7,673 bases of DNA from assembly GCA_024641255.1 (NCBI GenBank), contig JAHEDL010000141.1, positions 1 to 7,673 of the forward strand, given 5' to 3'. The notes under the pieces are model-generated. The model was not told the DNA's origin. It saw only the letters and a program-made list of their open reading frames with translations, and did not search any database. Positions 1 to 7,011 of the stretch are shown here, piece after piece. Within the stretch, counting starts at the first letter, position 1. Every line of letters begins with the position of its first letter. The position numbers were made by a program, and so were the translations under genes. Origin of the DNA: Pseudorhodobacter sp. Lineage in GTDB: Bacteria > Pseudomonadota > Alphaproteobacteria > Rhodobacterales > Rhodobacteraceae.

Positions 1-1061
1 GGATTGACGAAATGGGCCTTCTGCAAATGGGGCCGCAATCGGCAGGGTCCGATCCGGGTCCGGCCTGCTATGGTCAAGGTGGGCAACTGCCCACCGTGTC
101 GGATGCCAACATCGTTTTGGGCTATTTGAACCCCGATGGCTTGGTGGGTGGCCGGCTGCCGCTGGACGCGCAAAAGGCGCATGACGCGGTGAAAACCAAA
201 TTGGCCGACCCGCTGGCTTTGTCAGTTGAACGCGCCGCCTACGGCATGTTCACCATCGTCAATGCCAACATGGTCAACGGTATCCGCCGCGTCACGGTGG
301 AACGCGGCTATGACCCGCGCGACTTTGTGCTGGTTGGCGCCGGTGGGGCGACGGCGGCGCATATTACGGCTTTGGCAACCGAGATGGGTATCGATACAAT
401 CGTGCTGCCAAAGCTTGCGTCGGGCCTGTGCGCTTTTGGTCAGATTATCTCGGACGTGAAATACAACTACATGGCCACCGCCGTTTTGCGGCTGGACAAT
501 GACGCCGCCTATACCCGCATCGACACCCTTTTCAACGAGATCGAAGCGCAGGGTATCGCCCACCTAAAATCCGACGGCTTTGCTGAATCCAGCACCCTGA
601 TCAAGCGCAGTCTTGATATGCGTTATGTTGGGCAAGTACATGAATGCACGGTAGAAATCGGTAATTTCCCGGTTAACGCCCACACCATTGATCAGATCAA
701 AGCCGCGTTCCACGCGCGACACGAACAGCTTTACACCTACTCGGAACCGCATTCGACGGTCGAGGTCGTGAACATCGAAAGCACGGTCTACGGTCTAGTC
801 GAAAAGCCCAAGCGCATGCACATCGCCGCAGGCAAGCCTGCCGATCAGGCGATCAAGGCGCATCGCGATGCCGTATTCTCGGCGGATGGCAAACGCATCA
901 GAACGCCGATCTACGACGGCGCTGCATTGGGGGCAGGGGCGATCATCAAAGGCCCTGCCGTGATCGAAGAAGTGACCACCACCATCGTGATCGAACCGGG
1001 CTGGACTGCCACTTTGGACGAATCCGGTTCCTATCTGATCACTTGCAAGGAAGCCAAATGA
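1..1061 (+). CDS. Hydantoinase/oxoprolinase-family protein, HyuA type (C-terminal part, 5' end outside window)
   Basis: Partial gene: the frame is open from base 3 to the TGA at 1059-1061, giving 352 residues, about half of a usual HyuA-type protein of roughly 680-700 residues. The opening text (GLLQMGPQSAGSDPGPACYG) is the conserved glycine/proline-rich block of the HyuA catalytic domain, so the ATG at 12 is internal and not the start. A second family block, VLVGAGGATAAHI (bases about 327-365), and a following LASGLCAFGQIISD stretch match the region where relatives have a GGAG-x-x-HA motif and a P-G-x-x-SA-x-G motif; both are somewhat divergent here. The family performs ATP-dependent opening or carboxylation reactions on hydantoins, 5-oxoproline, lactams, acetone or acetophenone, usually with a HyuB-type partner, which may lie upstream. 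Its stop overlaps the start of the LivG-like gene (ATGA), so it is probably co-translated with the importer that follows. Family assignment is firm; the substrate is unknown. Confidence 0.9.
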   Translation, partial: IDEMGLLQMGPQSAGSDPGPACYGQGGQLPTVSDANIVLGYLNPDGLVGGRLPLDAQKAHDAVKTKLADPLALSVERAAYGMFTIVNANMVNGIRRVTVERGYDPRDFVLVGAGGATAAHITALATEMGIDTIVLPKLASGLCAFGQIISDVKYNYMATAVLRLDNDAAYTRIDTLFNEIEAQGIAHLKSDGFAESSTLIKRSLDMRYVGQVHECTVEIGNFPVNAHTIDQIKAAFHARHEQLYTYSEPHSTVEVVNIESTVYGLVEKPKRMHIAAGKPADQAIKAHRDAVFSADGKRIRTPIYDGAALGAGAIIKGPAVIEEVTTTIVIEPGWTATLDESGSYLITCKEAK

Positions 1062-1810
1062 GCCAACTCAGCACAGACAAGCTGTCAGTTGCCTTCGCGG
1101 GGCTAAAGGCCCTGTCGGATGTCGATCTGACGATCAAACCCGGCCATATCACCGGGCTTATCGGCCCGAACGGGGCAGGTAAAACCACGCTTGTTAATGT
1201 GCTGACCGGCTTTCAGGCCCCAACCGGCGGGGCGGTGTCGCTTGATGGCAACGCCCTGAACGGGCTTAAACCGCACCAAATTCGGCGCAAAGGCATCGCC
1301 CGCACCTTTCAGGGCGGGCGGTTGTTTCGCGACCTTGCTGTGATCGACAATCTTGAAGTCACCGGGGTTGGTCTTGGTCAATCGCGCGCGCAGGCGCGTG
1401 CCGAAGCGGTTGCGATGCTTGACTGGATCGGCATTCCGGCACTGCAAAACCGCATCGCGGGAACGCTGCCCTACACCGATGAACGCCGGGTGGCCATTGG
1501 TCGCGCGCTGATCGGCAAGCCCGACTATATCTTGCTGGATGAACCCGCCGCTGGCATGTCGGGGGCTGAGGCCGCCGATCTGTCGGCGCTGATCCGCCGC
1601 ATCGCCAGTGAAATGGGCTGCGGTGTGCTTCTGATCGAACACAACGTCGGCTTGGTGCTGAACCTGTGTGATCACATCGTTGTTTTGGATTCGGGCGCGG
1701 TGATTGAAACTGGTTCCCCCGAGGCAATCAGGGGCAGCGAAAAAGTGCGTCACGCCTATATGGGCACCGCCGCCGAAACCAACCTTCCGGTGCTGGAGAC
1801 GCTGTCATGA
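1058..1810 (+). CDS. LivG-like ABC transporter ATP-binding protein
   Basis: 250-residue cytoplasmic ATPase of the branched-chain-amino-acid-type (HAAT) importer family. The start at 1058 is preferred over a TTG 15 bases upstream because the ATG overlaps the upstream stop as ATGA and has AAGGAAG at 1047-1053. Walker A is GPNGAGKTT at residues 36-44, the Q-loop is RTFQGG with Q85, Walker B is YILLDEP at 157-163 with the LivG-typical extension AAGMS, and the H-loop is LLIEHN with H195. The oddity is the ABC signature at 137-142: it reads LPYTDE where LivG relatives have an LSYGQQ/LAYGDQ-type motif, so the signature glycine is replaced by Thr140 and the following Gln by Glu. The ERRVAIGRAL helix after it is intact. 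It should pair with the LivF-like ATPase encoded next, whose signature is canonical, giving an asymmetric heterodimer. The family is certain; the substrate is inferred only from context (hydantoinase neighbour). Confidence 0.95.
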   Translation: MSQLSTDKLSVAFAGLKALSDVDLTIKPGHITGLIGPNGAGKTTLVNVLTGFQAPTGGAVSLDGNALNGLKPHQIRRKGIARTFQGGRLFRDLAVIDNLEVTGVGLGQSRAQARAEAVAMLDWIGIPALQNRIAGTLPYTDERRVAIGRALIGKPDYILLDEPAAGMSGAEAADLSALIRRIASEMGCGVLLIEHNVGLVLNLCDHIVVLDSGAVIETGSPEAIRGSEKVRHAYMGTAAETNLPVLETLS

Positions 1811-2541
1811 GCCTCCTTGCCCTCTCCAACATCACCATCCGCTATGGCCGCCTGACGGCGGTGCGCAACGTGGCTTTCACCCTGACCGAAGGCGAGATTT
1901 TGTTCATCACCGGCCCAAACGGTGCCGGAAAATCCTCGCTTTTGCGGGCAATTGCCGGGGTGACTGCGCCTGCGGGGGGCCGCATCGATTTTGCCGGCGC
2001 CGACATCACCGGCCGCGCCCCAGAAGACATCGCGCGCATGGGGATTTCGATGGTGCCCGAAGGCCGCGACGTGTTTGGCTCGCTGACCATCGAAGAAAAC
2101 TTGCTGGTCGGCACCGGCATGCATGCGCGTGAACGCAACTGGCGCTCCCGTGCCGCGACAGAACTAGAGGCCGTTTACGCCACCTTCCCGATCCTGAAAG
2201 ATCGCCGCCATTCTCAGGCTGGCCTGCTTTCCGGCGGCCAACAGCAAATGCTGGTGATCGGGCGCGCCTTGATGACCAACCCACGTTTGATTGCGATTGA
2301 TGAACCCAGCCTGGGCCTTGCCCCCAACATTACCGATCAGGTCTATGAACGCCTGATCGCGCTGCGGGCGCACCGCGCGCTAACCCTGCTGATCGTCGAA
2401 CAATCCTCGACCCGCGCCCAGATGGTCGGCGGCCGGATGATTTTGATGCGCGGCGGCGAGGTGCTGCTGGATGGCGACGCCCGCGCTATGGGCCAATCCG
2501 AAGCAATGCAGGCGGCCTACTTTGGCTACGGAGATCACTGA
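1807..2541 (+). CDS. LivF-like ABC transporter ATP-binding protein
   Basis: 244-residue ATPase, second nucleotide-binding subunit of the HAAT importer. Its ATG overlaps the preceding stop as ATGA (1807-1810), and a GGAG lies at 1795-1798. Walker A is GPNGAGKSS at residues 36-44. The block GISMVPEGRDVFGSLTIEENL at about 79-99 is typical of LivF (V-P-E-G-R-x-(L/V)-F). The signature is a canonical LSGGQQQM at 141-148, Walker B is LIAIDEPSLGL at 161-171, and the switch position is LIVEQS, with Gln in place of His as is usual in LivF proteins. Length is normal for the family. It is expected to dimerise with the LivG-like subunit and dock on the LivH/LivM-like permeases encoded immediately downstream. 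Confidence 0.95.
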   Translation: MSLLALSNITIRYGRLTAVRNVAFTLTEGEILFITGPNGAGKSSLLRAIAGVTAPAGGRIDFAGADITGRAPEDIARMGISMVPEGRDVFGSLTIEENLLVGTGMHARERNWRSRAATELEAVYATFPILKDRRHSQAGLLSGGQQQMLVIGRALMTNPRLIAIDEPSLGLAPNITDQVYERLIALRAHRALTLLIVEQSSTRAQMVGGRMILMRGGEVLLDGDARAMGQSEAMQAAYFGYGDH

Positions 2542-3443
2542 TGCAGATGCTGTTTGACGCCCTTAGCCTTGGTTCGCTTTACGCTTTGGGCGCGCTTGGA
2601 ATTGCCCTGATTTTTGGGGTGATGCGGCTGGTAAACTTCGCACATGGTGATGTGATTTCCTTTGCCATCTTCGCGCTGCTTTGGCCGTCGGTCGATGCGG
2701 TTGCCGTCGTATTTGCCGGTGACTTGCCGTGGTTTCTTCTGATCCCATTTGTTCTGGCAATGGGCGCTGGCCTGTCGGTGCTTTCGGAAATCGTGGTCTT
2801 TCGCCGTTTCCGCCGGGCAAATCCGGCCACGATGATGATCGCGTCTTTCGCGCTGGGGTTCGTCATTCGCTACTTCTTGCTGATGCTGTTTTCCAGCCGC
2901 CCCAAGTCGATCTCGCTGCTGCCTGCCCTTAGCCAACCTGTTGAAATTCTTGGCGCACGCATTCCACTGCTGCAGGTCATCACGATCATCGCAACCATCG
3001 CGATCCTGTTTGCGCTGACCGCTTTTCTAAAGCGCACCCGCTTTGGTCTGGAAATGCGCGCTGCCGCCGAAAACTTCACTATGGCCCGCATGCTTGGGGT
3101 GCGGGCGAACCGCGTGATCATGGGCGCCTTTGCACTTTCGGGTGCGCTGGCAGCGGCAATCGGCCTGATCCTCGCATCACAAACCGGAACGGTGGATATC
3201 CAGATGGGGGCCGCGGTGATGCTGATGGCGTTCATTGCCACGGTCATCGGCGGTCTTGGGTCGCTGCCGGGGGCTGTGCTTGCAGGCTTTCTGCTGGGGG
3301 CCGCCTCGGTTGTCATGCAAACCGTTTTGCCAATTGATGCCCGCCCGTTCCGTGACGCTTTCGTCTACGGCGCGGTGATCTTGGTGCTTATCTTCCGGCC
3401 GCAGGGCCTGATTGCCGCGCGCGGCAGCAAAGAAAGGGTCTGA
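2541..3443 (+). CDS. LivH-like branched-chain-type ABC transporter permease
   Basis: 300-residue inner-membrane permease. The start overlaps the upstream stop by one base (TGATG at 2539-2543) and is preceded by GGAG at 2530-2533; a second in-frame ATG two codons later is a minor alternative. The protein is mostly hydrophobic helices, with the LivH hallmark VNFAHGD at residues 31-37, an ATPase-coupling loop around 167-189 (TRFGLEMRAAAENFTMARM, then LGV), the GGLGSLPGA motif at 237-245, and a C-terminal LIFRPQGL at 283-290 found in this family. Together with the LivM-like protein it should form the transmembrane channel of the importer. Length and motif order are normal and nothing looks broken. 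Confidence 0.95.
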   Translation: MQMLFDALSLGSLYALGALGIALIFGVMRLVNFAHGDVISFAIFALLWPSVDAVAVVFAGDLPWFLLIPFVLAMGAGLSVLSEIVVFRRFRRANPATMMIASFALGFVIRYFLLMLFSSRPKSISLLPALSQPVEILGARIPLLQVITIIATIAILFALTAFLKRTRFGLEMRAAAENFTMARMLGVRANRVIMGAFALSGALAAAIGLILASQTGTVDIQMGAAVMLMAFIATVIGGLGSLPGAVLAGFLLGAASVVMQTVLPIDARPFRDAFVYGAVILVLIFRPQGLIAARGSKERV

Positions 3444-3444
3444 T

Positions 3445-4473
3445 ATGTCTGTAGCGCGCCGCACCATTTCCACGCCGGTCATCTTGGCACTGCTGCTGAT
3501 CGCTTTGGCACTGATGGCCGTCTTTTCCGGGTCACGCCCCTTCAACCAGACCATCATCGACATCTTCTTGCGGGTGATCTTGGTGGTCGGGCTTTACATC
3601 TTCATCGGTAATTCTGGCGTGATTTCCTTCGGCCACGCCGGCTTTACCTGCCTTGGCGGCTATGCCGCCGCGTGGCTGACCATCCCGCCGATGATGAAGC
3701 AAACCCTGTTGCCTGGCCTGCCAGACTGGTTGATGAACCTGCAATTGCCCTTCTGGGCCGGGGCAATCTTTGCCGCAGTTTGGGCGGCAATCTGGGCTGC
3801 GGTCTTCGGCAAAATTCTGATGCGACTGTCTGGCATTGCGGCATCCATCGCCACCTTTGCAATGCTGGCGATGATCAACACGATCTATTCCAACTGGGAA
3901 AGCGTTACCGCTGCCACCTCGTCCGTCGTCGGTATTCCAATTGTGCGCAGCATTTGGCCCTACCTGATCGCAGCCATTCTTGCTGTCTTCGTCGCTTGGG
4001 CACATTCAATTTCGCGCGCTGGCTTGGCGCTGCGGGCGGCACGCGATGAACCAACAGCCGCCGCCGCATCGGGCATCGACGCACCGAAAGAGCGTCTGGT
4101 TGCCTTCATCATTTCCGGGGCCGTCATGGGCATGGGCGGCGCGCTGTTTGCCCATTCAATCGGCGTTGTGACGCCAGACACCTTTTACCTGACGCTCACC
4201 TTCATCACCCTTTCAATGCTGGTGGTCGGTGGCATGGGAAGCCTGTCGGGGGCCGTGCTTGGTGTGGTTATTCTATCCGGCCTTATTCAAGGTCTGCGCT
4301 GGCTAGAGGCGGGCGTCAGCATCGGCACCACCACTTTTGCCATTCCGAACGGGCTGCAAGAGATCACCCTTGGCATCGTGATGATCCTGATCCTTGCCCG
4401 CCGCCCGTCCGGCATCATGGCGAATTCCGAACTCAACTGGACACGCTCCAGATCAGAGGATCCGGGCGTTTAG
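3445..4473 (+). CDS. LivM-like branched-chain-type ABC transporter permease
   Basis: 342-residue inner-membrane permease. The ATG at 3445 is one base after the LivH-like stop (TGATATG) and has AAAGAAAGGG just upstream, so it is chosen over an in-frame ATG at 3412 inside the upstream gene. A first membrane helix lies at about residues 11-28. The LivM signature GNSGVISFGHAGF is at 55-67, followed by several further hydrophobic helices. The coupling loop SRAGLALRAARDEPTAAAASG lies at 190-210, GGMGSLSGAVLG at 262-273, and the C-terminal RRPSGI at 319-324. It ends with a short hydrophilic tail whose last codons form part of a GC-rich hairpin. It is the partner of the LivH-like permease and is translationally coupled to it. 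Confidence 0.95.
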   Translation: MSVARRTISTPVILALLLIALALMAVFSGSRPFNQTIIDIFLRVILVVGLYIFIGNSGVISFGHAGFTCLGGYAAAWLTIPPMMKQTLLPGLPDWLMNLQLPFWAGAIFAAVWAAIWAAVFGKILMRLSGIAASIATFAMLAMINTIYSNWESVTAATSSVVGIPIVRSIWPYLIAAILAVFVAWAHSISRAGLALRAARDEPTAAAASGIDAPKERLVAFIISGAVMGMGGALFAHSIGVVTPDTFYLTLTFITLSMLVVGGMGSLSGAVLGVVILSGLIQGLRWLEAGVSIGTTTFAIPNGLQEITLGIVMILILARRPSGIMANSELNWTRSRSEDPGV

Positions 4474-4478
4474 CCCGG
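4462..4478 (+). other. Small GC-rich stem-loop spanning the stop codon of the LivM-like gene
   Basis: CCGGGC at 4462-4467 and GCCCGG at 4473-4478 form a perfect 6-bp inverted repeat around the loop GTTTA; the TAG stop (4471-4473) lies partly in the loop. No T-run follows, so it does not look like an intrinsic terminator. Its place between the permease and binding-protein genes fits an mRNA processing or 3'-end stabilising hairpin, which can raise expression of the downstream binding protein relative to the membrane subunits. The repeat is seen directly; its role is inferred, and so short a stem in GC-rich DNA could be chance. Confidence 0.4.
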
Positions 4479-4495
4479 CAATAAGCCCACCCAAC

Positions 4496-4501
4496 AAGGA
4501 G
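4496..4501 (+). promoter_or_regulatory. Strong ribosome binding site of the substrate-binding-protein gene
   Basis: AAGGAG sits six bases before the ATG at 4508. It is the best Shine-Dalgarno match in the window and fixes the start of the binding protein. Other genes of the operon rely on overlapping stop/start codons and weaker sites, so this suggests the binding protein is translated independently and more strongly. Confidence 0.75.
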
Positions 4502-4507
4502 TAAAGA

Positions 4508-5695
4508 ATGAAAAATCTATCAAAAATCGTCGTTTCGCTGCTAAGTGCCACCGCCCTTGCCACCCCGGCCTTAGCGGACGACGACAAGATCATCGTCGGC
4601 TTTGCCACCGCCGAGTCTGGCTTCATGCAGGCCTATGACAAGCCCGCCCAAGATGCCGCGATGATCCGTATCAAGGAAATCAACGACGCGGGCGGGTTGC
4701 TTGGCAAGCAGATCGAAGTCGTCAATGCGGATACCAAAACCGATCGCGCCGAAGGCGCCAAGGCTGGCCTGTCGGTGATCGACGCTGGCGCTGACATGGT
4801 CGTTGTGTCTTGTGACTACGACTTTGGCGCGCCGGCGGCCCTTGCCGCCGAAGGTGCTGGTTTGCCGTCGTTCTTTCTGTGCGCAGAATCGATCAAGGCC
4901 GGTATTCAAGGCGTTGGTCCAAATTCTTTCTCGGCTTCGGTGCTTGCCGCCGTGCAGGGCGCGACGATGGCTGAATGGGCGTATAACAAGAAAAACGCCC
5001 GCAATTTCTACCGTCTGCTTGATACTTGGACCGAGTATAACAAGGGCATCTGCGACGGCTTTGACTGGATGTTGCCGCGCCTGGAAGGGGCTGCATTGGT
5101 CGGCGAAGACACCTTCAAGAACGAAGACGCGTCGATTGCCGCCCAGATCACTCGTATCAAATCGCTGCCGCAAGAGCCGGACGCGATCATGCTTTGCACC
5201 ATGATGCCGGGCGCGGTTTCTGCAATCAAACAGATCCGTGCGGCGGGGATCAATTCGATGATCCTGAACGGTTCGGGTGTTGACGGGTCTTATTGGCTGT
5301 CGGCCATTCCTGATCTGTCGAACTTCTATGTGCCGGTTCAAGGCTCGATCTATGGCGACGATCCGAACCCCGATGTCACCGCCTTTAATGCCAAGTACAA
5401 GGAAACAACCGGGGGCGATCCGTCGTCGCAATACGTTTATCCGGGCTATGTCATGATCGACGTTTGGGCAAAGGCGGTCGAACGGGCGGGCACTACCGAA
5501 ACCTCTGCCGTTGTCGCTGAACTTGAAAAGATGAAAGATGAACCCACGCTGTTCGGGCCGCGGTCGTTTAGTGCTGAACTGCACCACCAGAATTCAGCGG
5601 ACTATCGCATCATCGACATCGAAGGTGGCAAACCTGCGGTTGTTGACAGCTGGAAAATTTCGGAACCGATCCCGGTTGCAGACTTGATGAAGTAA
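4508..5695 (+). CDS. Periplasmic substrate-binding protein, LIV/Peripla_BP_6 family
   Basis: 395-residue secreted receptor for the importer encoded just upstream. The N terminus is a clear Sec signal peptide: MKNLSK, then a hydrophobic core at residues 7-19, with probable cleavage after PALA at position 23. The mature protein shows family features: a beta strand IIVGFATAESG at 28-38, the conserved NDAGGLLGKQIEVVNADTKTD at 59-79 (relatives read IN-x-x-GG-(I/L)-x-G), and an alpha/beta arrangement of two lobes. Four cysteines (C102, C125, C182, C230) remain after cleavage and might form disulfides in the periplasm. There is no lipobox, so it should be soluble rather than membrane-anchored. It is the last gene of the operon, set apart by a 34-base gap. 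The ligand is not deducible; the hydantoinase-type enzyme at the head of the operon suggests an amide, lactam, hydantoin or related compound rather than necessarily a branched-chain amino acid. Confidence 0.93.
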   Translation: MKNLSKIVVSLLSATALATPALADDDKIIVGFATAESGFMQAYDKPAQDAAMIRIKEINDAGGLLGKQIEVVNADTKTDRAEGAKAGLSVIDAGADMVVVSCDYDFGAPAALAAEGAGLPSFFLCAESIKAGIQGVGPNSFSASVLAAVQGATMAEWAYNKKNARNFYRLLDTWTEYNKGICDGFDWMLPRLEGAALVGEDTFKNEDASIAAQITRIKSLPQEPDAIMLCTMMPGAVSAIKQIRAAGINSMILNGSGVDGSYWLSAIPDLSNFYVPVQGSIYGDDPNPDVTAFNAKYKETTGGDPSSQYVYPGYVMIDVWAKAVERAGTTETSAVVAELEKMKDEPTLFGPRSFSAELHHQNSADYRIIDIEGGKPAVVDSWKISEPIPVADLMK

Positions 5696-5708
5696 TCTGG
5701 TTTCAAAC

Positions 5709-5741
5709 CTGCAGCCATTCCGACCTCCGGGATGGCTGCAG
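5709..5741. terminator. Probable bidirectional terminator hairpin between convergent genes
   Basis: Bases 5709-5721 pair with 5729-5741 in a 13-bp stem (all Watson-Crick except one T-G pair, with nine consecutive perfect pairs TGCAGCCAT/ATGGCTGCA inside) around the 7-base loop GACCTCC. It lies 13 bases after the binding-protein stop and 32 bases beyond the phnM stop on the other strand, the only intergenic space between the two convergent units. No proper T-run follows on the plus strand; the minus strand has only a weak GGTTTG. Strength as a factor-independent terminator is therefore uncertain, but the stem is far longer than expected by chance. Confidence 0.65.
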
Positions 5742-5773
5742 CCCCACAATGCAAACAATCTCAGACCAAACTC

Positions 5774-6916
5774 CTAGCCGACCCGTTTTCCCTGCACCCA
5801 AGTGCCGCGCAGGGCCGCGACGCCTGCAATTCTTGCCACCCTGATCACGTCACCACGGGCGCCAATATCAAGATGCCCACGGTCGAAAAGCCCAACTGCC
5901 GCTGCCGGTGCTTGCGTTACGGTCCGTACACCGCGCGCCACATCGCCCCAAAGATCACCCAGCAACAGCGCCGAAGATAGCAGCGCCGACGGCACATAGT
6001 CTGACGAAACGATGTCCAATAGGTCGGCCTCGGCCAAACGACTGGCGGCAACATTGCCAGAGTGTGATCCGCCCCGGATCAGGTTTGGCGCACCCATCAT
6101 CACCTTGATGCCTTGCGCGTGACAGGCGGTGGCGGCCTCTAACGTCGTCGGAAATTCTGCGAAATGTGCGCCATGCTGCGCCGAAACTGCGACCTGTTCG
6201 GCGGTTGTGTCATCGTGGCTTGCCAGCACCGCGCCAAAGCGGCGGGCTTCGGCCACCGCAGCGGCCTCGTGAACGGCACCCAGTTGGTCAGACAGCGCAC
6301 GTTGCTCGGCAACATGGCTTTCAAATTCCAGATCCGACAGGCCATGCTTGCCACACACATAAGCCCGCAACTGCGACAGGTCGCGGAATTGCCGTTGGCC
6401 GGGGGTGTGGTCCATCAGACTGACAATACCAATGCGATCATCGGGGCCAAACTTTGCCAGTTCGGCAATCAGGGTTTCGCTGCAAACTTCGGCGCGCAGA
6501 TGCAGAAAATGGCTGATCCGCAGCGCGCCTTTGGCCCGCAGATCAAGGATTTCATCGGCAAGATGTCGGGCATACTCACCGTAATTTGTTTTCTTGTTCG
6601 ACGTGACGGACCCGACGCGCAGCGCATCAAACACGGTGGTAATCCCAACACTGGCCAGTTCTGCATCATGCGCGATAATGGCGCTGGCATGCGGCCAGTT
6701 TACCTTTGGGCGTGGTTCGATATGGCGCTCCAGATTGTCGGTGTGCAGCTCGATCAGGCCCGGCAGCAGCAAATCACCGTCGCAATCAATGGCATTGGCA
6801 GGCACAGCATTGCCCTGGTCAATGGCGGTGATCACGCCGTCTTTGATCGCAAGGCTGCCGTTGATGACCTCGTTAGGCAGAACCAAAGTGGCGTTGGCAA
6901 GGATGGTATCGGTCAT
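5774..6916 (-). CDS. phnM: Alpha-D-ribose 1-methylphosphonate 5-triphosphate diphosphatase
   Basis: 380-residue cytoplasmic metal-dependent amidohydrolase-fold enzyme of the C-P lyase pathway. It removes pyrophosphate from alpha-D-ribose 1-methylphosphonate 5-triphosphate, giving the 5-phosphate that PhnJ cleaves. Diagnostic PhnM motifs appear in order: LPGLIELHTDNLERH at residues 51-65 with the metal-ligand pair H58-x-D60, FDALRVGS at 96-103, MDHTPGQRQF at 168-177, LASHDDTT at 231-238, EFPTT at 254-258, MGAPNLIRGGSHSGN at 274-288, and DIVSSDYVP at 301-309 carrying the late aspartate. Length is normal for PhnM. The start at 6916 gives a conventional N terminus (MTDTILANATLVLP), although no clear Shine-Dalgarno precedes it. 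It is transcribed away from the DUF1045 gene and towards the hydantoinase/transporter operon; a minus-strand partner, if any, is not in the window. Confidence 0.96.
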   Translation of the reverse strand: MTDTILANATLVLPNEVINGSLAIKDGVITAIDQGNAVPANAIDCDGDLLLPGLIELHTDNLERHIEPRPKVNWPHASAIIAHDAELASVGITTVFDALRVGSVTSNKKTNYGEYARHLADEILDLRAKGALRISHFLHLRAEVCSETLIAELAKFGPDDRIGIVSLMDHTPGQRQFRDLSQLRAYVCGKHGLSDLEFESHVAEQRALSDQLGAVHEAAAVAEARRFGAVLASHDDTTAEQVAVSAQHGAHFAEFPTTLEAATACHAQGIKVMMGAPNLIRGGSHSGNVAASRLAEADLLDIVSSDYVPSALLSSALLLGDLWGDVARGVRTVTQAPAAAVGLFDRGHLDIGARGDVIRVARIAGVAALRGTWVQGKRVG

Positions 6917-6960
6917 TCGGGCGGCTTTCGTTGTGCTTGTTCAAAGGGAATGGCAGAAAT

Positions 6961-6978
6961 CTGTCACAGCGATGTGAC
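6961..6978. promoter_or_regulatory. Candidate operator/PHO box in the divergent phnM-DUF1045 promoter region
   Basis: The sequence CTGTCACAGCGATGTGAC contains a perfect 6-bp inverted repeat, GTCACA (6963-6968) and TGTGAC (6973-6978), around GCGA. Read as a direct repeat, CTGTCAC and ATGTGAC start exactly 11 bases apart and resemble the two CTGTCA(T/C) half-sites of a PhoB-type PHO box, the first matching well and the second with two mismatches. It lies 44 bases upstream of phnM and 33 bases upstream of the preferred DUF1045 start, so one element could serve both genes. Phosphonate genes are commonly under phosphate-starvation control, which makes PhoB plausible; a dimeric repressor such as a GntR-type regulator would fit the palindrome equally well. 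No convincing -10/-35 pair could be assigned. Confidence 0.45.
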
Positions 6979-7011
6979 GATGCGCGGGTATGGGCGGCAG
7001 CTATGGAACAG

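Noticed and set aside
1043..1057. TTG start giving a five-residue longer LivG-like protein
   Set aside because: The ATG at 1058 overlaps the upstream stop as ATGA, has AAGGAAG just before it, and gives the usual N terminus; TTG initiation is not needed.
1103..1753. Minus-strand open frame of 216 codons
   Set aside because: Antisense to the LivG-like ATPase gene, with no motif or ribosome site of its own.
3412..3444. Upstream in-frame ATG giving an eleven-residue longer LivM-like protein
   Set aside because: It would start inside the end of the LivH-like gene and add a charged stretch (MPRAAAKKGSD) untypical of the family. The ATG at 3445 has a better ribosome site and spacing.
4462..4478. 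The CCGGGC/GCCCGG hairpin as an intrinsic terminator
   Set aside because: It has only a 6-bp stem and is followed by CAATAAGCCC rather than a T-run; termination here would cut off the importer's own binding protein.
4571..5587. Minus-strand open frame of 338 codons
   Set aside because: Antisense to the substrate-binding-protein gene, which has a signal peptide, a strong ribosome site and family motifs. The antisense translation is arginine-, histidine- and aspartate-rich and looks like a shadow frame.
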